The notes under the pieces were generated by a model. The model was not told where the DNA came from. It did no database searches and worked only from the letters and a program-made list of their open reading frames with translations. A stretch of DNA of 64,000 bases, from the NCBI RefSeq assembly GCF_027587025.1, contig NZ_JAPPTI010000002.1, positions 124,001 to 188,000 on the forward strand. The letters run 5' to 3'. A program made the translations under genes and the position numbers. The stretch comes from Vibrio sp. LaRot3. Lineage in GTDB: Bacteria; Pseudomonadota; Gammaproteobacteria; Enterobacterales; Vibrionaceae. Positions 48,059 to 57,220 of this stretch are shown piece after piece; the first letter of the stretch is position 1, and each line of letters begins with the position of its first letter.

Positions 48059-48106
48059 ATTATCAACTAAAACTAAAAACTGATTAATCGATTCAATCTA
48101 TTATCA
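48059..48106 (+). promoter_or_regulatory. 48-base element upstream of the DUF1330-SDR pair (copy 1)
   Basis: The segment opens with ATTATCAACTAAAACTAAAA and ends with TCTATTATCA. An element of the same length and order lies at 49397-49444, upstream of the radical SAM gene: 26 of the first 27 bases and the last 10 are identical. It includes near-repeats of ACTAAAA and ends in a possible -10 hexamer TATTAT at 48099-48104. It lies 74 bases before the DUF1330 start codon. Confidence 0.75.
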
Positions 48107-48180
48107 TTTTTGGTGTTACTGCTAACCTTTAGCCATATCGAAATGATTCAAACCTAACGGGTTACGAGATGGAGAAAAAT

Positions 48181-48486
48181 ATGTTTGCTTACTTTTCTGT
48201 ACTAGAAGTGACTGTCACTGATGATTCATGGGTGGCGAGTTATGTGGCGGATGCCAATCGCTTAGTCCACAAACACGGTGGACAATACTTAGCGCGCACA
48301 AGTAATCACCAAGTTCTAGAAGGTGATCGCGAAAATCCGGCGTTACGCATCGTGATTGGTTGGCCATCTAAGCAAGCTGCGCTTGATTTTATGAGTGACC
48401 CAGAATACGTACCTCATTTACGAGCTCGCACGGCTGGGTCTGTTAGCCACCATGCGCTTATTGAAGCAAAAGACGACTTGGCATAA
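48181..48486 (+). CDS. DUF1330 domain protein
   Basis: The 101-residue protein has the DUF1330 pattern: a start of FAYFSVLEVTVTDDSWVASYVADANRLVHKHGGQYLART, then LRIVIGWPSKQAALDFMSDPEY. This small ferredoxin-like family has no assigned activity. The ATG at 48181 has GGAG six bases upstream; an ATG four codons earlier sits on that ribosome site. It precedes an SDR oxidoreductase by 21 bases and forms an operon with it. Confidence 0.8.
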   Translation: MFAYFSVLEVTVTDDSWVASYVADANRLVHKHGGQYLARTSNHQVLEGDRENPALRIVIGWPSKQAALDFMSDPEYVPHLRARTAGSVSHHALIEAKDDLA

Positions 48487-48507
48487 TCAACGAGGCAGGA
48501 AACGACC

Positions 48508-49302
48508 ATGAAAACGATTTTACTGACGGGCGCAACGGATGGCATTGGCTTTGAAACGGCGAAGCAACTGGTAGAGCTTGGGCATCATGTTGTATTGCAT
48601 GGCCGAAATGCAGATAAGTTAGCATGCGTAGAGCAAGAACTAGCAGCGTTAAACCCAGACGCTAACGTAGAAACAGTGGTCTCTGACCTTTCGAACTTGG
48701 CTGCGGTACGTGACATGGTAGCTGAAATCGCGCAGCGCTTTGGTCGGATTGATATTCTGATTAACAATGCTGGCGTCTTTACTACTAACCAAACAGTGAC
48801 GCCTGAAGGGTTAGATGTCCGCTTTGTGGTGAATACCATTGCTCCGTACTTACTAACCAAAGAATTACTGCCTTTGCTATGCACTAATGCCCGAGTGGTC
48901 AACTTATCATCAGCCGCGCAAGCCAGCGTAGATGTTGATGCGTTGCTAGGTAAAAAGACGTTGGGTGATAACCCTGCATACGCACAAAGCAAGCTAGCGT
49001 TAACCATGTGGTCGCGCATGTTAGGCTTAGAAAATCGTGCTCATGGCCCAATGATTGTATCCGTCAATCCAAAGTCTTTCTTAGGCAGTAAAATGGTCAA
49101 AAAAGCCTACGGAGTTGCGGGTGGCGATATTCGACTAGGCGCACATATTTTGGTGAAGGCTGCATTGTCTGAAGAGTTTGAAAATGCTCATGGCGCATAT
49201 TATGACAATGACATTGAAGCGTTTGCTCAGCCCCACGCCGATGCGTTGGATGACGGTAAAGTGATGAAAGTCATCGCGGCGATAGATTCCTTGTTGGCCT
49301 AG
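48508..49302 (+). CDS. Short-chain dehydrogenase/reductase
   Basis: The 264-residue protein has the Rossmann motif TGATDGIG near the N-terminus, NNAGV at about residue 85, and the catalytic Ser and Tyr-x-x-x-Lys in NLSSAA and YAQSKLA. All catalytic residues are visible, so it is a likely NAD(P)-dependent oxidoreductase in the cytosol. The substrate cannot be inferred. AGGAAA lies eight bases before its ATG. It follows a DUF1330 gene in one transcript. Confidence 0.88.
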   Translation: MKTILLTGATDGIGFETAKQLVELGHHVVLHGRNADKLACVEQELAALNPDANVETVVSDLSNLAAVRDMVAEIAQRFGRIDILINNAGVFTTNQTVTPEGLDVRFVVNTIAPYLLTKELLPLLCTNARVVNLSSAAQASVDVDALLGKKTLGDNPAYAQSKLALTMWSRMLGLENRAHGPMIVSVNPKSFLGSKMVKKAYGVAGGDIRLGAHILVKAALSEEFENAHGAYYDNDIEAFAQPHADALDDGKVMKVIAAIDSLLA

Positions 49303-49352
49303 TTGGCTATTAATTAGGAACGAAATTGAATTAGAACCAAATTGGTTAATCT

Positions 49353-49384
49353 AAAAGCCTCTAGCTTCGCTAGGGGCTTTTTTC
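49353..49384 (+). terminator. Terminator after the SDR gene
   Basis: AAAAGCCTCTAGC pairs with GCTAGGGGCTTTT through one G-T pair around TTC, followed by T-run. It sits just before the second 48-base element. Confidence 0.88.
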
Positions 49385-49396
49385 TGCGTTTAAATT

Positions 49397-49444
49397 ATTA
49401 TCAACAAAAACTAAAAACTGATTGCTTTTTAAGCTCTATTATCA
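49397..49444 (+). promoter_or_regulatory. 48-base element upstream of the radical SAM gene (copy 2)
   Basis: Matches the copy at 48059-48106 in length and order: 38 of 48 bases are identical, with the differences concentrated in the 11-base central block. It is 105 bases before the radical SAM start codon, which suggests the two transcription units share a regulator or sigma factor. Confidence 0.75.
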
Positions 49445-49549
49445 AGCCAGTGTTTAAGTCATATGCTCTTCGCAACAGTAAGAGCCACCAATGCCGCGTG
49501 CGTGTTTGAATGCAGGTACGGCTCATTTCATACACCGGAGACAAGCAAT

Positions 49550-50422
49550 ATGAACTATCAAGGCAAAGTATACCGACCATGGCCGGAGTACCGCAGCATC
49601 CTCATTCAAACCACGTTGGGGTGTAGTATAAATACCTGTACCTTTTGCAGCATGTTTGATGATAAGCGCTTTAAAGTGTGTCCGGTTGAGGACGTCATTA
49701 AAGATATAGAACAAGCGCGCGTTATGTACCCGTATGTGGAGTCAATATTCTTAATTGATGGCAATGTGATGGCCGCAAGAACCGACTATCTGTTAAAGAT
49801 CTTTGATAAGCTGCGCACCACGTTTCCAGAGTGTAAAAAGATCTCGCTCTATAGCGGCCTTAATGACTTTCGCCGTAAAAGTGTATCAGAGCTGAAAGAG
49901 CTGGTGGATGCGGGGTTAAATATGGCGTATTCAGGGTTAGAATCGGGTGACCCTGTGGTGCTTGAGCGTATTAAAAAGCGCATGACCCCTAAGCAAGTGG
50001 TGGAGGGTATGGAAATGGCTAAAGAAGCGGGCATTGAAGTTCTGCTCTCGTTTATCTTTGGTTTAGGCGGTCAAGAGCGAACCAAGCAACATATCAAAGC
50101 GACCACAGAGATCTTAAATCTTACTCAACCTGAAGAAATTGCGCCTATGGCATTGGCGATTCAGCCGGGCACTGAACTTGAGAAAGAGCTCCACCGCGGT
50201 GAGTTTAAGATGCCGACTCAAATGCAGGTTCTGGAAGAAGAAAAATATCTGTTGGAAAACCTCAATATTGATACTTTTTATTGGGGTGACCACGGTAATA
50301 ACTTAGTCCAGCAAAAAGGATTCTTGCTTGATTCAAGAGAGTTTTTCTTGGCAAATATTAATCAAGCCATCCGCGAAAATCCGATGGCAAAAGAGAACAT
50401 CATTGAGACATTTTCTTGGTGA
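49550..50422 (+). CDS. Radical SAM protein
   Basis: The 290-residue protein has the iron-sulfur motif GCSINTCTFC, with Cys25, Cys30 and Cys33, a CX4CX2C spacing instead of the classical CX3CX2C. This spacing is known in one branch of radical SAM proteins, often with GC-x-W/H-x-x-C-x-F-C. GLNMAYSGLESG and IEVLLSFIFGLGG continue the half-barrel. The start is at the ATG at 49550, with GGAG upstream; an in-frame upstream extension lacks similarity. Function unknown; the shared upstream element links it to the DUF1330-SDR pair. Confidence 0.82.
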   Translation: MNYQGKVYRPWPEYRSILIQTTLGCSINTCTFCSMFDDKRFKVCPVEDVIKDIEQARVMYPYVESIFLIDGNVMAARTDYLLKIFDKLRTTFPECKKISLYSGLNDFRRKSVSELKELVDAGLNMAYSGLESGDPVVLERIKKRMTPKQVVEGMEMAKEAGIEVLLSFIFGLGGQERTKQHIKATTEILNLTQPEEIAPMALAIQPGTELEKELHRGEFKMPTQMQVLEEEKYLLENLNIDTFYWGDHGNNLVQQKGFLLDSREFFLANINQAIRENPMAKENIIETFSW

Positions 50423-50812
50423 TTGAGCGCCTCTTCGGCTAGTCGAATATTGTTTGGCTAGAAATAGCGAGTCACCTTCTCGACCCCACACAAAGAGAAG
50501 GTGACATAGCATATAGCCATCAATCAATGATTGGGGTCTACAGCTCTACGCGCTCCTTTTTTTAGAATAATTGTTCTACTTTAACGCGATGAATTTAAGT
50601 AACTTATTTAAGGTAAGTGCAAATTTATGCTACTTGTTTTTATGTGTGGTATTTCATTTTGATAAAAAGCCAAAATAACGAGTGTTTGATCACGATTTTC
50701 TGCAAATGTAATGCTTTGGTGGTATAAAATTGCGATGCATCAAACTTTTTGTCTGGGTATTTATGCAAAGTTAACCGCAAATAAATAAACCAATAATATG
50801 CGGAGCAATCCA
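50423..50812. other. Intergenic region upstream of the alcohol dehydrogenase
   Basis: About 390 bases with an 11-base perfect stem at 50471-50505 and an AT-rich stretch before the next gene with TATAAAAT near 50725. No gene was seen. Confidence 0.45.
50471..50505 (+). terminator. Hairpin after the radical SAM gene
   Basis: GTCACCTTCTC pairs perfectly with GAGAAGGTGAC around thirteen bases. No T-run follows, so it may be a processing or weak termination site. Confidence 0.5.
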
Positions 50813-51961
50813 ATGACAAGTGCATTTTTCATCCCAACTGTTAACTTTATGGGCGCTGGTTGCCTAAAAGATGCTGCTGATAGTATTCAGTCTCAAGGCT
50901 TCAAAAAAGGTCTAATCGTCACTGACAAAATCCTAAGCCAGATTGGTATGGTTAAGCAGGTACAAGAGCTACTTGCACAACGCAATGTTGAAACAGTTGT
51001 CTTTGACGGCACACAACCTAACCCAACAATTTCTAACGTTAATGACGGCTTAGCGCTGTTAAAAGAAAACCAATGTGATTTCGTTATTTCACTAGGTGGC
51101 GGCTCTCCGCACGATTGTGCGAAAGGTATTGCGCTAGTGGCATCAAACGGTGGTGAAATCGCTGATTATGAAGGCGTAGATCAGTCAGCTAAACCAATGC
51201 TGCCTCTAATTGCTATTAACACAACTGCGGGTACAGCATCTGAAATGACACGTTTCTGCATCATCACAGATGAAGAGCGTCACATTAAAATGGCTATCGT
51301 TGATAAGCACACAACGCCGCTTATTTCAGTAAACGATCCTGAGCTTATGCTTGCAAAACCTGCGTCGCTAACAGCAGCTACAGGTATGGACGCGCTAACG
51401 CATGCCATTGAAGCTTACGTGTCAATCGCAGCGACACCTATCACTGATGCAGTCGCGATTAAAGCAATTGAACTGATTCAAGCATTCCTACGCAAAGCGG
51501 TAGAAAATGGTGATGATATCGAAGCTCGTGAACAGATGGCTTACGCTCAGTTCATGGCGGGTATGGCGTTTAACAATGCCTCTCTAGGTTACGTTCACGC
51601 GATGGCACACCAACTAGGTGGCTTCTACGATCTGCCACACGGTGTTTGTAACGCAATTCTTCTACCGCACGTACAGCGCTACAACGCACAAGTTTGCCCA
51701 GAGCGACTACGTGACGTAGCGAAAGCGATGGGTGTTAATGTAGAAGAGATGACAGCAGAGCAAGGTGCGGACGCAGCAATCGATGCAATCGTTGCACTTG
51801 CAAAAGATGTAGGTATTCCTGCGGGCATTAAAGAGCTAGGCGCGAAATCTGAAGATATCGCAACGCTTGCTGATAACGCTCTAAAAGACGCTTGTGGTTT
51901 CACTAACCCTAAACAAGCAACGCACGAAGAAATCTGCGCGATTTTTGAAGCGGCAATGTAA
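50813..51961 (+). CDS. yiaY: Iron-containing alcohol dehydrogenase
   Basis: The 382-residue enzyme belongs to the group III iron alcohol dehydrogenases. The NAD site is in [14 protein letters not shown], and the metal ligands are in [24 protein letters not shown] and the Asp of [12 protein letters not shown]. It resembles E. coli YiaY/FucO and Zymomonas AdhB, which reduce aldehydes to alcohols. GGAG eight bases before the ATG at 50813 sets the start. A strong terminator follows. The physiological substrate is not clear; ethanol or lactaldehyde are the usual guesses. Confidence 0.88.
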   Translation: MTSAFFIPTVNFMGAGCLKDAADSIQSQGFKKGLIVTDKILSQIGMVKQVQELLAQRNVETVVFDGTQPNPTISNVNDGLALLKENQCDFVISLGGGSPHDCAKGIALVASNGGEIADYEGVDQSAKPMLPLIAINTTAGTASEMTRFCIITDEERHIKMAIVDKHTTPLISVNDPELMLAKPASLTAATGMDALTHAIEAYVSIAATPITDAVAIKAIELIQAFLRKAVENGDDIEAREQMAYAQFMAGMAFNNASLGYVHAMAHQLGGFYDLPHGVCNAILLPHVQRYNAQVCPERLRDVAKAMGVNVEEMTAEQGADAAIDAIVALAKDVGIPAGIKELGAKSEDIATLADNALKDACGFTNPKQATHEEICAIFEAAM

Positions 51962-51984
51962 TTGATTCGAGCTTGAGTATGACG

Positions 51985-52012
51985 AAGCCTCCTATAATAG
52001 GAGGCTTTTTTG
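51985..52012 (+). terminator. Terminator after the alcohol dehydrogenase gene
   Basis: AAGCCTCCTAT pairs with ATAGGAGGCTT around a single base or short loop, followed by a T-run. Confidence 0.92.
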
Positions 52013-52046
52013 TACGGACGGAACATTGGCTGTATTAGGCGACAAT

Positions 52047-52985
52047 CTACTGACTTTCTTTCTGTTCCAATTGAGCTTTATGTGCAGCCAGTTCTTTGCA
52101 CCAATACGCAGGGTTCCCGTAATAATCGACAAAGTAATCGATGAATGCTCTTACTTTGGGGGCGACCATTCTCGAACTAGGGTAAACCGCCCAAATTGCA
52201 GTATCCGATGCAAGAGGGTAATCACGCAGAACTAACGCAAGTTGACCCTGTTTGACCTTCTTATAGGCAAACCATGCCGGTATGACTGTTAAACCAAGGC
52301 CATTGATGGCTGCTTCACGCATCGCGTCTGCGTTATCGGTTCTAAACGGGCCAGATGTTTTCACACTGAGCTTTTCCCCTTTGTCGTAAAAGTCCCATAC
52401 ATCCATACCCATTAGGCTGAGACAGTGATGATTGGCGAGATCTTTGGGGTGTTGAGGTTCACCATGTTGTTTTAGATACTCAGGCGAGGCACACACAAAG
52501 CGGTGATCAGAAGTCAGCTTACGCGCGATTAACGTTGAGTCTTTTAATTCTGCGTTTCGAATGGCAATATCAAAGCCGCCTTCAATCATGTCTACAACGG
52601 AATCAGAGAACCGAAAATCGACGGTTAACTTGGGGTATAAATCCATAAAGCCTTTTAGCGCAGGCATCAGATGTAAACGACCAAATGCAGCAGGAGCAGC
52701 GACTCTTAATGTTCCGGTTGGCTGAGAATCACCAACACCAATGGCATCACGAGCAGCATCAACACTGGCAAGTACTTCTTCTGCATGAGGTAAAAATGCT
52801 TCACCCTCTTCAGTGAGTGAGACTTTACGTGTGGTTCGATGAACTAAACGAACCCCTAAGCCTTCTTCCAATTTATTAATGTGTGCACTGGCAACGGCGG
52901 GGGAGATACCTAGTTCTTGTCCAGCCATACTGATGTTGTGTGTTTTAGATAAACGCACAAACAGTTTCAAATGCTCGATATTCAT
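52047..52985 (-). CDS. LysR-family transcriptional regulator
   Basis: The 312-residue protein has the LysR winged-helix at the N-terminus (LKLFVRLSKTHNISMAGQELGISPAVASAHINKLEEGLGVRLVHRTTRKVSLTEEG, only the core shown) and a two-lobed ligand-binding domain with TLRVAAPAAFGRLHLMPAL and FDIAIRNAEL. It is of the DNA-binding type near CrgA/YhjC. It is convergent with the alcohol dehydrogenase gene and has a divergent ydcH gene upstream. The ribosome site is weak. The target is unknown. Confidence 0.87.
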   Translation of the reverse strand: MNIEHLKLFVRLSKTHNISMAGQELGISPAVASAHINKLEEGLGVRLVHRTTRKVSLTEEGEAFLPHAEEVLASVDAARDAIGVGDSQPTGTLRVAAPAAFGRLHLMPALKGFMDLYPKLTVDFRFSDSVVDMIEGGFDIAIRNAELKDSTLIARKLTSDHRFVCASPEYLKQHGEPQHPKDLANHHCLSLMGMDVWDFYDKGEKLSVKTSGPFRTDNADAMREAAINGLGLTVIPAWFAYKKVKQGQLALVLRDYPLASDTAIWAVYPSSRMVAPKVRAFIDYFVDYYGNPAYWCKELAAHKAQLEQKESQ

Positions 52986-53158
52986 GTATTTTCAATAAGA
53001 TGTTGATAATTGGTTTGATTATGGTTTATGTCAGCGACCTAATCAATGCAAATGATGGTAATCAAGGTTGATGCGTGAAGTGTAATTAAACGATGTGATT
53101 ATAAATTCATCAGATGATGGTCTAAATTAATAAGTGAAATATGTAAAAAGGAGCGCTT

Positions 53159-53401
53159 ATGTTAGGTGAAAATCATTCATTGATTCATGAATTCCCAGAG
53201 ATGGAAACAACCATTCAAAATCTCGCCTCGTCTGACAGCACATTCGCGGCTGACATGAAGCAATACAACAGCCTGGACAAAGAAATTCGAGTTTTGGAAT
53301 TGAGGGGTGGTCCAATCGCTGATGAAGCGATGAATCAGCTAAAGCATAACCGTGCTGAACTTAAAGACTCCTTATACAAACGCGTGATAGCGGTAAAATA
53401 G
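53159..53401 (+). CDS. ydcH: YdcH/DUF465 family small protein
   Basis: The 80-residue protein matches the DUF465 pattern: HEFPEMETTIQNLASSDSTFAADMKQYNSLDKEIRVLE, then a second helix LKHNRAELKDSLYKRV. It is a small helical cytosolic protein of unknown function. AAGGAG lies six to eight bases before the ATG, a strong site. A hairpin past its end (ACCCCAA with TTGGGGT at 53424-53451) may terminate it. Confidence 0.85.
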   Translation: MLGENHSLIHEFPEMETTIQNLASSDSTFAADMKQYNSLDKEIRVLELRGGPIADEAMNQLKHNRAELKDSLYKRVIAVK

Positions 53402-53550
53402 CTAGGCAATACTGCATAACATGACCCCAATAGGCAGTATGTCGTTGGGGTTATGCTTATTAAAAGGCACATTCGTTCTTGTTTCTATTGTTGATTTTAT
53501 CAACAGATAGTAGAATTTACGGGATTTCGAGGGTTAGGGTAAATGACATA

Positions 53551-55488
53551 ATGGTCAAAAGTGGCTGGTTGGCGGGTATATTGTTAGTAGCGGCAGTTTC
53601 TGCTGCTGTTTATATTGAGGTATCTCAGCCGCAATATATCTCTGACTTATCGGTTCAAGATGCCGAGAAAGGTTTCGACCCGTTGGACGAACTCGAAACT
53701 TCAGATTATGGGTTGGCTTTGATTGACTTAATGGGCCAACTGCGATCGTCACCCGATCAATTTCTGCAAACACTAGAGAAAATTGATGCTCAATACCCCC
53801 GAGAAAAGTCCCTGACGGAGCAAGCGTTCCGATTAACGCTGCTTAAGTATCACGCATTTTTGCAAAACAACAACTCGGACCAAAATGCTTACCATCAACA
53901 ACTGACCATGATGGCTAAAAAGCACAACATGAAATGGTTGGAGATGGAGTTGTTGGTCGATGATGCCATTAGCGATGTACGCTACGGAAGAAGTCATCAA
54001 GGGCTTGAAACGATTACTAAGGCGATTGAGTTAGCGAAAGGGCTAAACGCAACTTACATCTTACCTAAGGCGTACAATACGGCGGGCGTTCTTAGCAATG
54101 CCAACAATCAACTACTCGAAGCGCAGCGCTATTTTTTGCTTGGTATCGAAGCGTCAAAACATACCCGAAAAACCTCTTTTAGTGCTTCAATCCACAATAA
54201 TTTAGGGTTGCTCTATCTGCATATTGAAAACTGGGACAAAGTACTCGAATACATAAAACAAGCGGAAAGACTGAGCCTTGAATCCAAGCTAAATAACAAT
54301 CGTGCCATGCACATTATTTATCTCAATCAGTCCCATATTTACAATAAGCTTGGTGAAGTCGAAAAGGCGAATCAAGCGTTCGAAAAGTCGCTGCCCTATT
54401 ATGAAGCAGTCAATATGGCGCCACGACATAATCTCATACACTTGAAGTCTAGCTCAGATCTCGCGCTACTTCGAGATGACTTTATTGCTGCTGAAAAGTA
54501 CGCGATGGCGTGTATCAATTATCCAGATTCAAAATCGCTTCCGCTTGAGTATGGTCAATGTGTTTTGTTGCTATCTAGGGCTCAGTTAAGTTTAGGTAAG
54601 CCTCTAGCCGCGCTCAAAAGTGTAGAAAGTAGCATTCACATTTTTAAGTCGGCCGAGCAAAGCCGCTGGTTGGTGAGAGCGTACAAACATAACGCGTTAG
54701 TGTTTGAAAAGTTGGGCGAATCGCATCGTGCGCTAGAAATGTACAAGAAGTACTACAATCAAGATAAGCAACAACTGTTGACCAAGGTGTACGATTTAGA
54801 GCACTCATTTGCAACTCAAGGTATTCAACAAGAGCGTGACTTATTAGATGTGCAGAACCAATTGGCGAGAGCGAAATTAAGTAAAGAGAAATTGCGTTTT
54901 CAGATGGCATGCTTATGGGGGGCGTTGGCGATTGTCGTTTTATTTACCTTACTCAAGCGTACCAACAAAGTTCACTCTAAAAACCTAGAGCTCGAAACGC
55001 TATCCAATGTCGATCAGCTTACTGGGCTGAACAATCGTCGTTACTATCAACAACAGCTGAAACAGCCAACGGCTATTGATGAAAGTTGTGAATATCACTT
55101 AGTGTTATTTGATTTAGATAACTTTAAAGCGGTAAATGATATTTATGGGCATGATGTGGGTGATGAAGTGCTGATCGAAGCCGCGCAACGATTTAAGCAG
55201 TTTATCGCTGACGAAGAACTGCTTATTCGCTGGGGCGGGGAAGAGTTTCTTATGCTGCTCAAGCATCAGCACAATATCTTTGAGCATGTTGAAGCGGTTC
55301 GTAGAGCGATGAGTGCGACACCAATTCATACTCAAGCGGGTGAATTGGTGATGACAGCCTCAATAGGCATTAGTCAAAGTGCGCTACCAAAAGATCTCGC
55401 CAGCAGTGATGATTATTTCCGTAAGGCGGATCAAAACTTATACGAAGCAAAACGCTCAGGCAAAAACCAAACGGTAATGAGTGACTAA
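53551..55488 (+). CDS. TPR-containing diguanylate cyclase
   Basis: The 645-residue protein has an N-terminal membrane helix (SGWLAGILLVAAVSAAVYIEV), a periplasmic array of tetratricopeptide-like helix pairs over about 400 residues (for example NNLGLLYLHIENWDKVLEYI and NQSHIYNKLGEVEKANQAF), a second membrane helix (ACLWGALAIVVLFTLL), and a GGDEF domain. The active site reads RWGGEEF and LFDLDNFKAVNDIYGHDVGD precedes it. The inhibitory RxxD site is absent. The start was placed at the ATG at 53551, where the membrane helix begins. Likely senses a protein or peptide signal through the TPR domain and makes cyclic di-GMP. Confidence 0.87.
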   Translation: MVKSGWLAGILLVAAVSAAVYIEVSQPQYISDLSVQDAEKGFDPLDELETSDYGLALIDLMGQLRSSPDQFLQTLEKIDAQYPREKSLTEQAFRLTLLKYHAFLQNNNSDQNAYHQQLTMMAKKHNMKWLEMELLVDDAISDVRYGRSHQGLETITKAIELAKGLNATYILPKAYNTAGVLSNANNQLLEAQRYFLLGIEASKHTRKTSFSASIHNNLGLLYLHIENWDKVLEYIKQAERLSLESKLNNNRAMHIIYLNQSHIYNKLGEVEKANQAFEKSLPYYEAVNMAPRHNLIHLKSSSDLALLRDDFIAAEKYAMACINYPDSKSLPLEYGQCVLLLSRAQLSLGKPLAALKSVESSIHIFKSAEQSRWLVRAYKHNALVFEKLGESHRALEMYKKYYNQDKQQLLTKVYDLEHSFATQGIQQERDLLDVQNQLARAKLSKEKLRFQMACLWGALAIVVLFTLLKRTNKVHSKNLELETLSNVDQLTGLNNRRYYQQQLKQPTAIDESCEYHLVLFDLDNFKAVNDIYGHDVGDEVLIEAAQRFKQFIADEELLIRWGGEEFLMLLKHQHNIFEHVEAVRRAMSATPIHTQAGELVMTASIGISQSALPKDLASSDDYFRKADQNLYEAKRSGKNQTVMSD

Positions 55489-55510
55489 GCCCAAACGAAC
55501 CGTTTGGGCT
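55488..55510. terminator. Convergent hairpin between GGDEF and ABC transporter genes
   Basis: AGCCCAAACG pairs with CGTTTGGGCT around AAC. The T-run is poor on both sides, so termination strength is uncertain. Confidence 0.6.
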
Positions 55511-55516
55511 AATGCC

Positions 55517-57220
55517 TTAGCTAGCAATTCTCGTCGAGGCATCTCCAGTATGCCAGAGCTGATGATAGGTCGGGCTGCTATTGAGAAGCTCTGTATGTTT
55601 ACCTTGTGCAGTGACCGTTCCATTTTCAATCAGATAAATTTTATCGACATCAATGATGGTATTGAGTCGGTGCGCCACTGAAATGACCGTTTTATCGGCA
55701 CACAGTTTTTTCAACGTAGTAATCACATGTTGTTGCAAGTGACGATCAAGCGCAGAGGTCGCCTCATCCAGCAGAACAATAGGCGCTTGGTGGAGAATGG
55801 CTCGCGCAATGCTTAACCGTTGTCTCTCACCACCAGAAAGTTGGCTACCGTTTTCACCAATCTCACTGTCGATACCTAGCGGTAATCGCTTCACTAAGTC
55901 CGCGAGTCCGGCTGCATAAATCGCTTCTTCGATTTGTTGAGTAGACGCGTTTTGATTCGCAATGAGTAAGTTGTCACGCAGTGTCCCTGCGAGCAGCTGA
56001 ATATCTTGTGTCACATACGAAATATTGCGATAAAGATTACTCGTACCCATCCGGTTTAGGTTAATGCCGCCAATAGAGACTTCGCCTTGGCTAGGCTGGT
56101 GGAACGCCGCAATTAAATGCAAGATGCTCGATTTTCCTGCTCCGCTTGGCCCAACCAAAGCGATGTGCTGGCCTTGATTTACGGAGATATTTATCGATTT
56201 GAGTATCTGTTGCTGATCAATGGATAGGGTTACGTCATTAAGTTGAACGTTGAATAGACTCGGCATTTCGCCTTGTTGATTTTGTTGTGGGGCTTTTGCG
56301 AGGTCGTGCAATCGATGTGCAGCATTAACAAAGTATCGCAATAGGGCTGAGAACATTGTAAGCCGTGCGAACGGACGAATACATGCCACGGTGGTTAAAC
56401 TTACGGCTAACCACTCAGCGGAAGAGAGCAGCCCATAGCTCACCATTAAACCGGCTAAAGCCATGATTGTAGGTAAGCTCATCTCAAGAATGAATGTTGC
56501 TAATAGCACACCGGTACCACCCGCCCATTCAACCCCTAAACCGGATTCTTTTACTTCTTCAATAGTGTCTGATAATGGCTGAGCGAGTTGTTCTGCTTTA
56601 CCAAAGCTTTTCAACATCGGCAAGCAAGCAACATATTCAAGGACTTGGTTGGCACTGACTTTGTTGTGATGGTCATATTGTTGTGATGCGATACGAAATC
56701 GCTTTTCGGCGATAATCAGAATAGTGACGGCCAAAACGATAAAGCAGAGCATGGTGGCCGCTAGGGGAATAGACACCGTTGCGACCAATACGAGCATTGC
56801 CAAAGGAATCACCCACGCGGAAGCGAACTCAGCCACTAAGTGACTAAAGATATCTTCAAACAGTTTTAAATCGGTCGTGACCAGTTTCATCCGTTCGCCA
56901 AGCCCTTTACCGATAAGTTGTGACAGGGGTTGTTTGCGAATATCTGACAGCAACTGACCACGCAAGTGGTGGGTAATGTGATAAGCGCCAATGAAGCTTT
57001 GTTTTGCGGTTTGACCGATCCACCATTGTAGGGCAATGACGCCAAGCGCGATCGAAAGCATCAGCAAAAGGCTAATTGACGTTTGAGAAAGGATGTATGT
57101 GAATAGCATTATCCACATGACCACAGTAAGTAGCTCTGTCGCCATTTTACCTAGTATACCAATCCAAAATAGACGCGTTTTTGCTCCGCTGTGTTTAAGC
57201 AAAAATAGAATCTTATCCAT
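55517..57220 (-). CDS. ABC transporter half-unit (YbtQ-like), membrane plus ATPase
   Basis: The 567-residue protein has a six-helix membrane domain in the first 310 residues and an ABC ATPase with Walker A GPSGAGKSS, signature LSGGERQRLS and Walker B IVLLDEATSALD. The exporter-type fold is the same as in Yersinia YbtQ, which with YbtP imports yersiniabactin-iron despite that fold. Its start overlaps the preceding half-transporter by eight bases, so they are made together and likely form a heterodimer. The FyuA-like receptor and AraC regulator lie upstream on the same strand. Confidence 0.8.
   Translation of the reverse strand: MDKILFLLKHSGAKTRLFWIGILGKMATELLTVVMWIMLFTYILSQTSISLLLMLSIALGVIALQWWIGQTAKQSFIGAYHITHHLRGQLLSDIRKQPLSQLIGKGLGERMKLVTTDLKLFEDIFSHLVAEFASAWVIPLAMLVLVATVSIPLAATMLCFIVLAVTILIIAEKRFRIASQQYDHHNKVSANQVLEYVACLPMLKSFGKAEQLAQPLSDTIEEVKESGLGVEWAGGTGVLLATFILEMSLPTIMALAGLMVSYGLLSSAEWLAVSLTTVACIRPFARLTMFSALLRYFVNAAHRLHDLAKAPQQNQQGEMPSLFNVQLNDVTLSIDQQQILKSINISVNQGQHIALVGPSGAGKSSILHLIAAFHQPSQGEVSIGGINLNRMGTSNLYRNISYVTQDIQLLAGTLRDNLLIANQNASTQQIEEAIYAAGLADLVKRLPLGIDSEIGENGSQLSGGERQRLSIARAILHQAPIVLLDEATSALDRHLQQHVITTLKKLCADKTVISVAHRLNTIIDVDKIYLIENGTVTAQGKHTELLNSSPTYHQLWHTGDASTRIAS

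Noticed and set aside
48059..49444. The two 48-base elements as ends of a transposable element
   Set aside because: They are direct, not inverted, contain promoter-like ends, and the genes between are ordinary with no transposase.
53424..53451. A riboswitch after ydcH
   Set aside because: Only a simple stem is visible, most likely a terminator.
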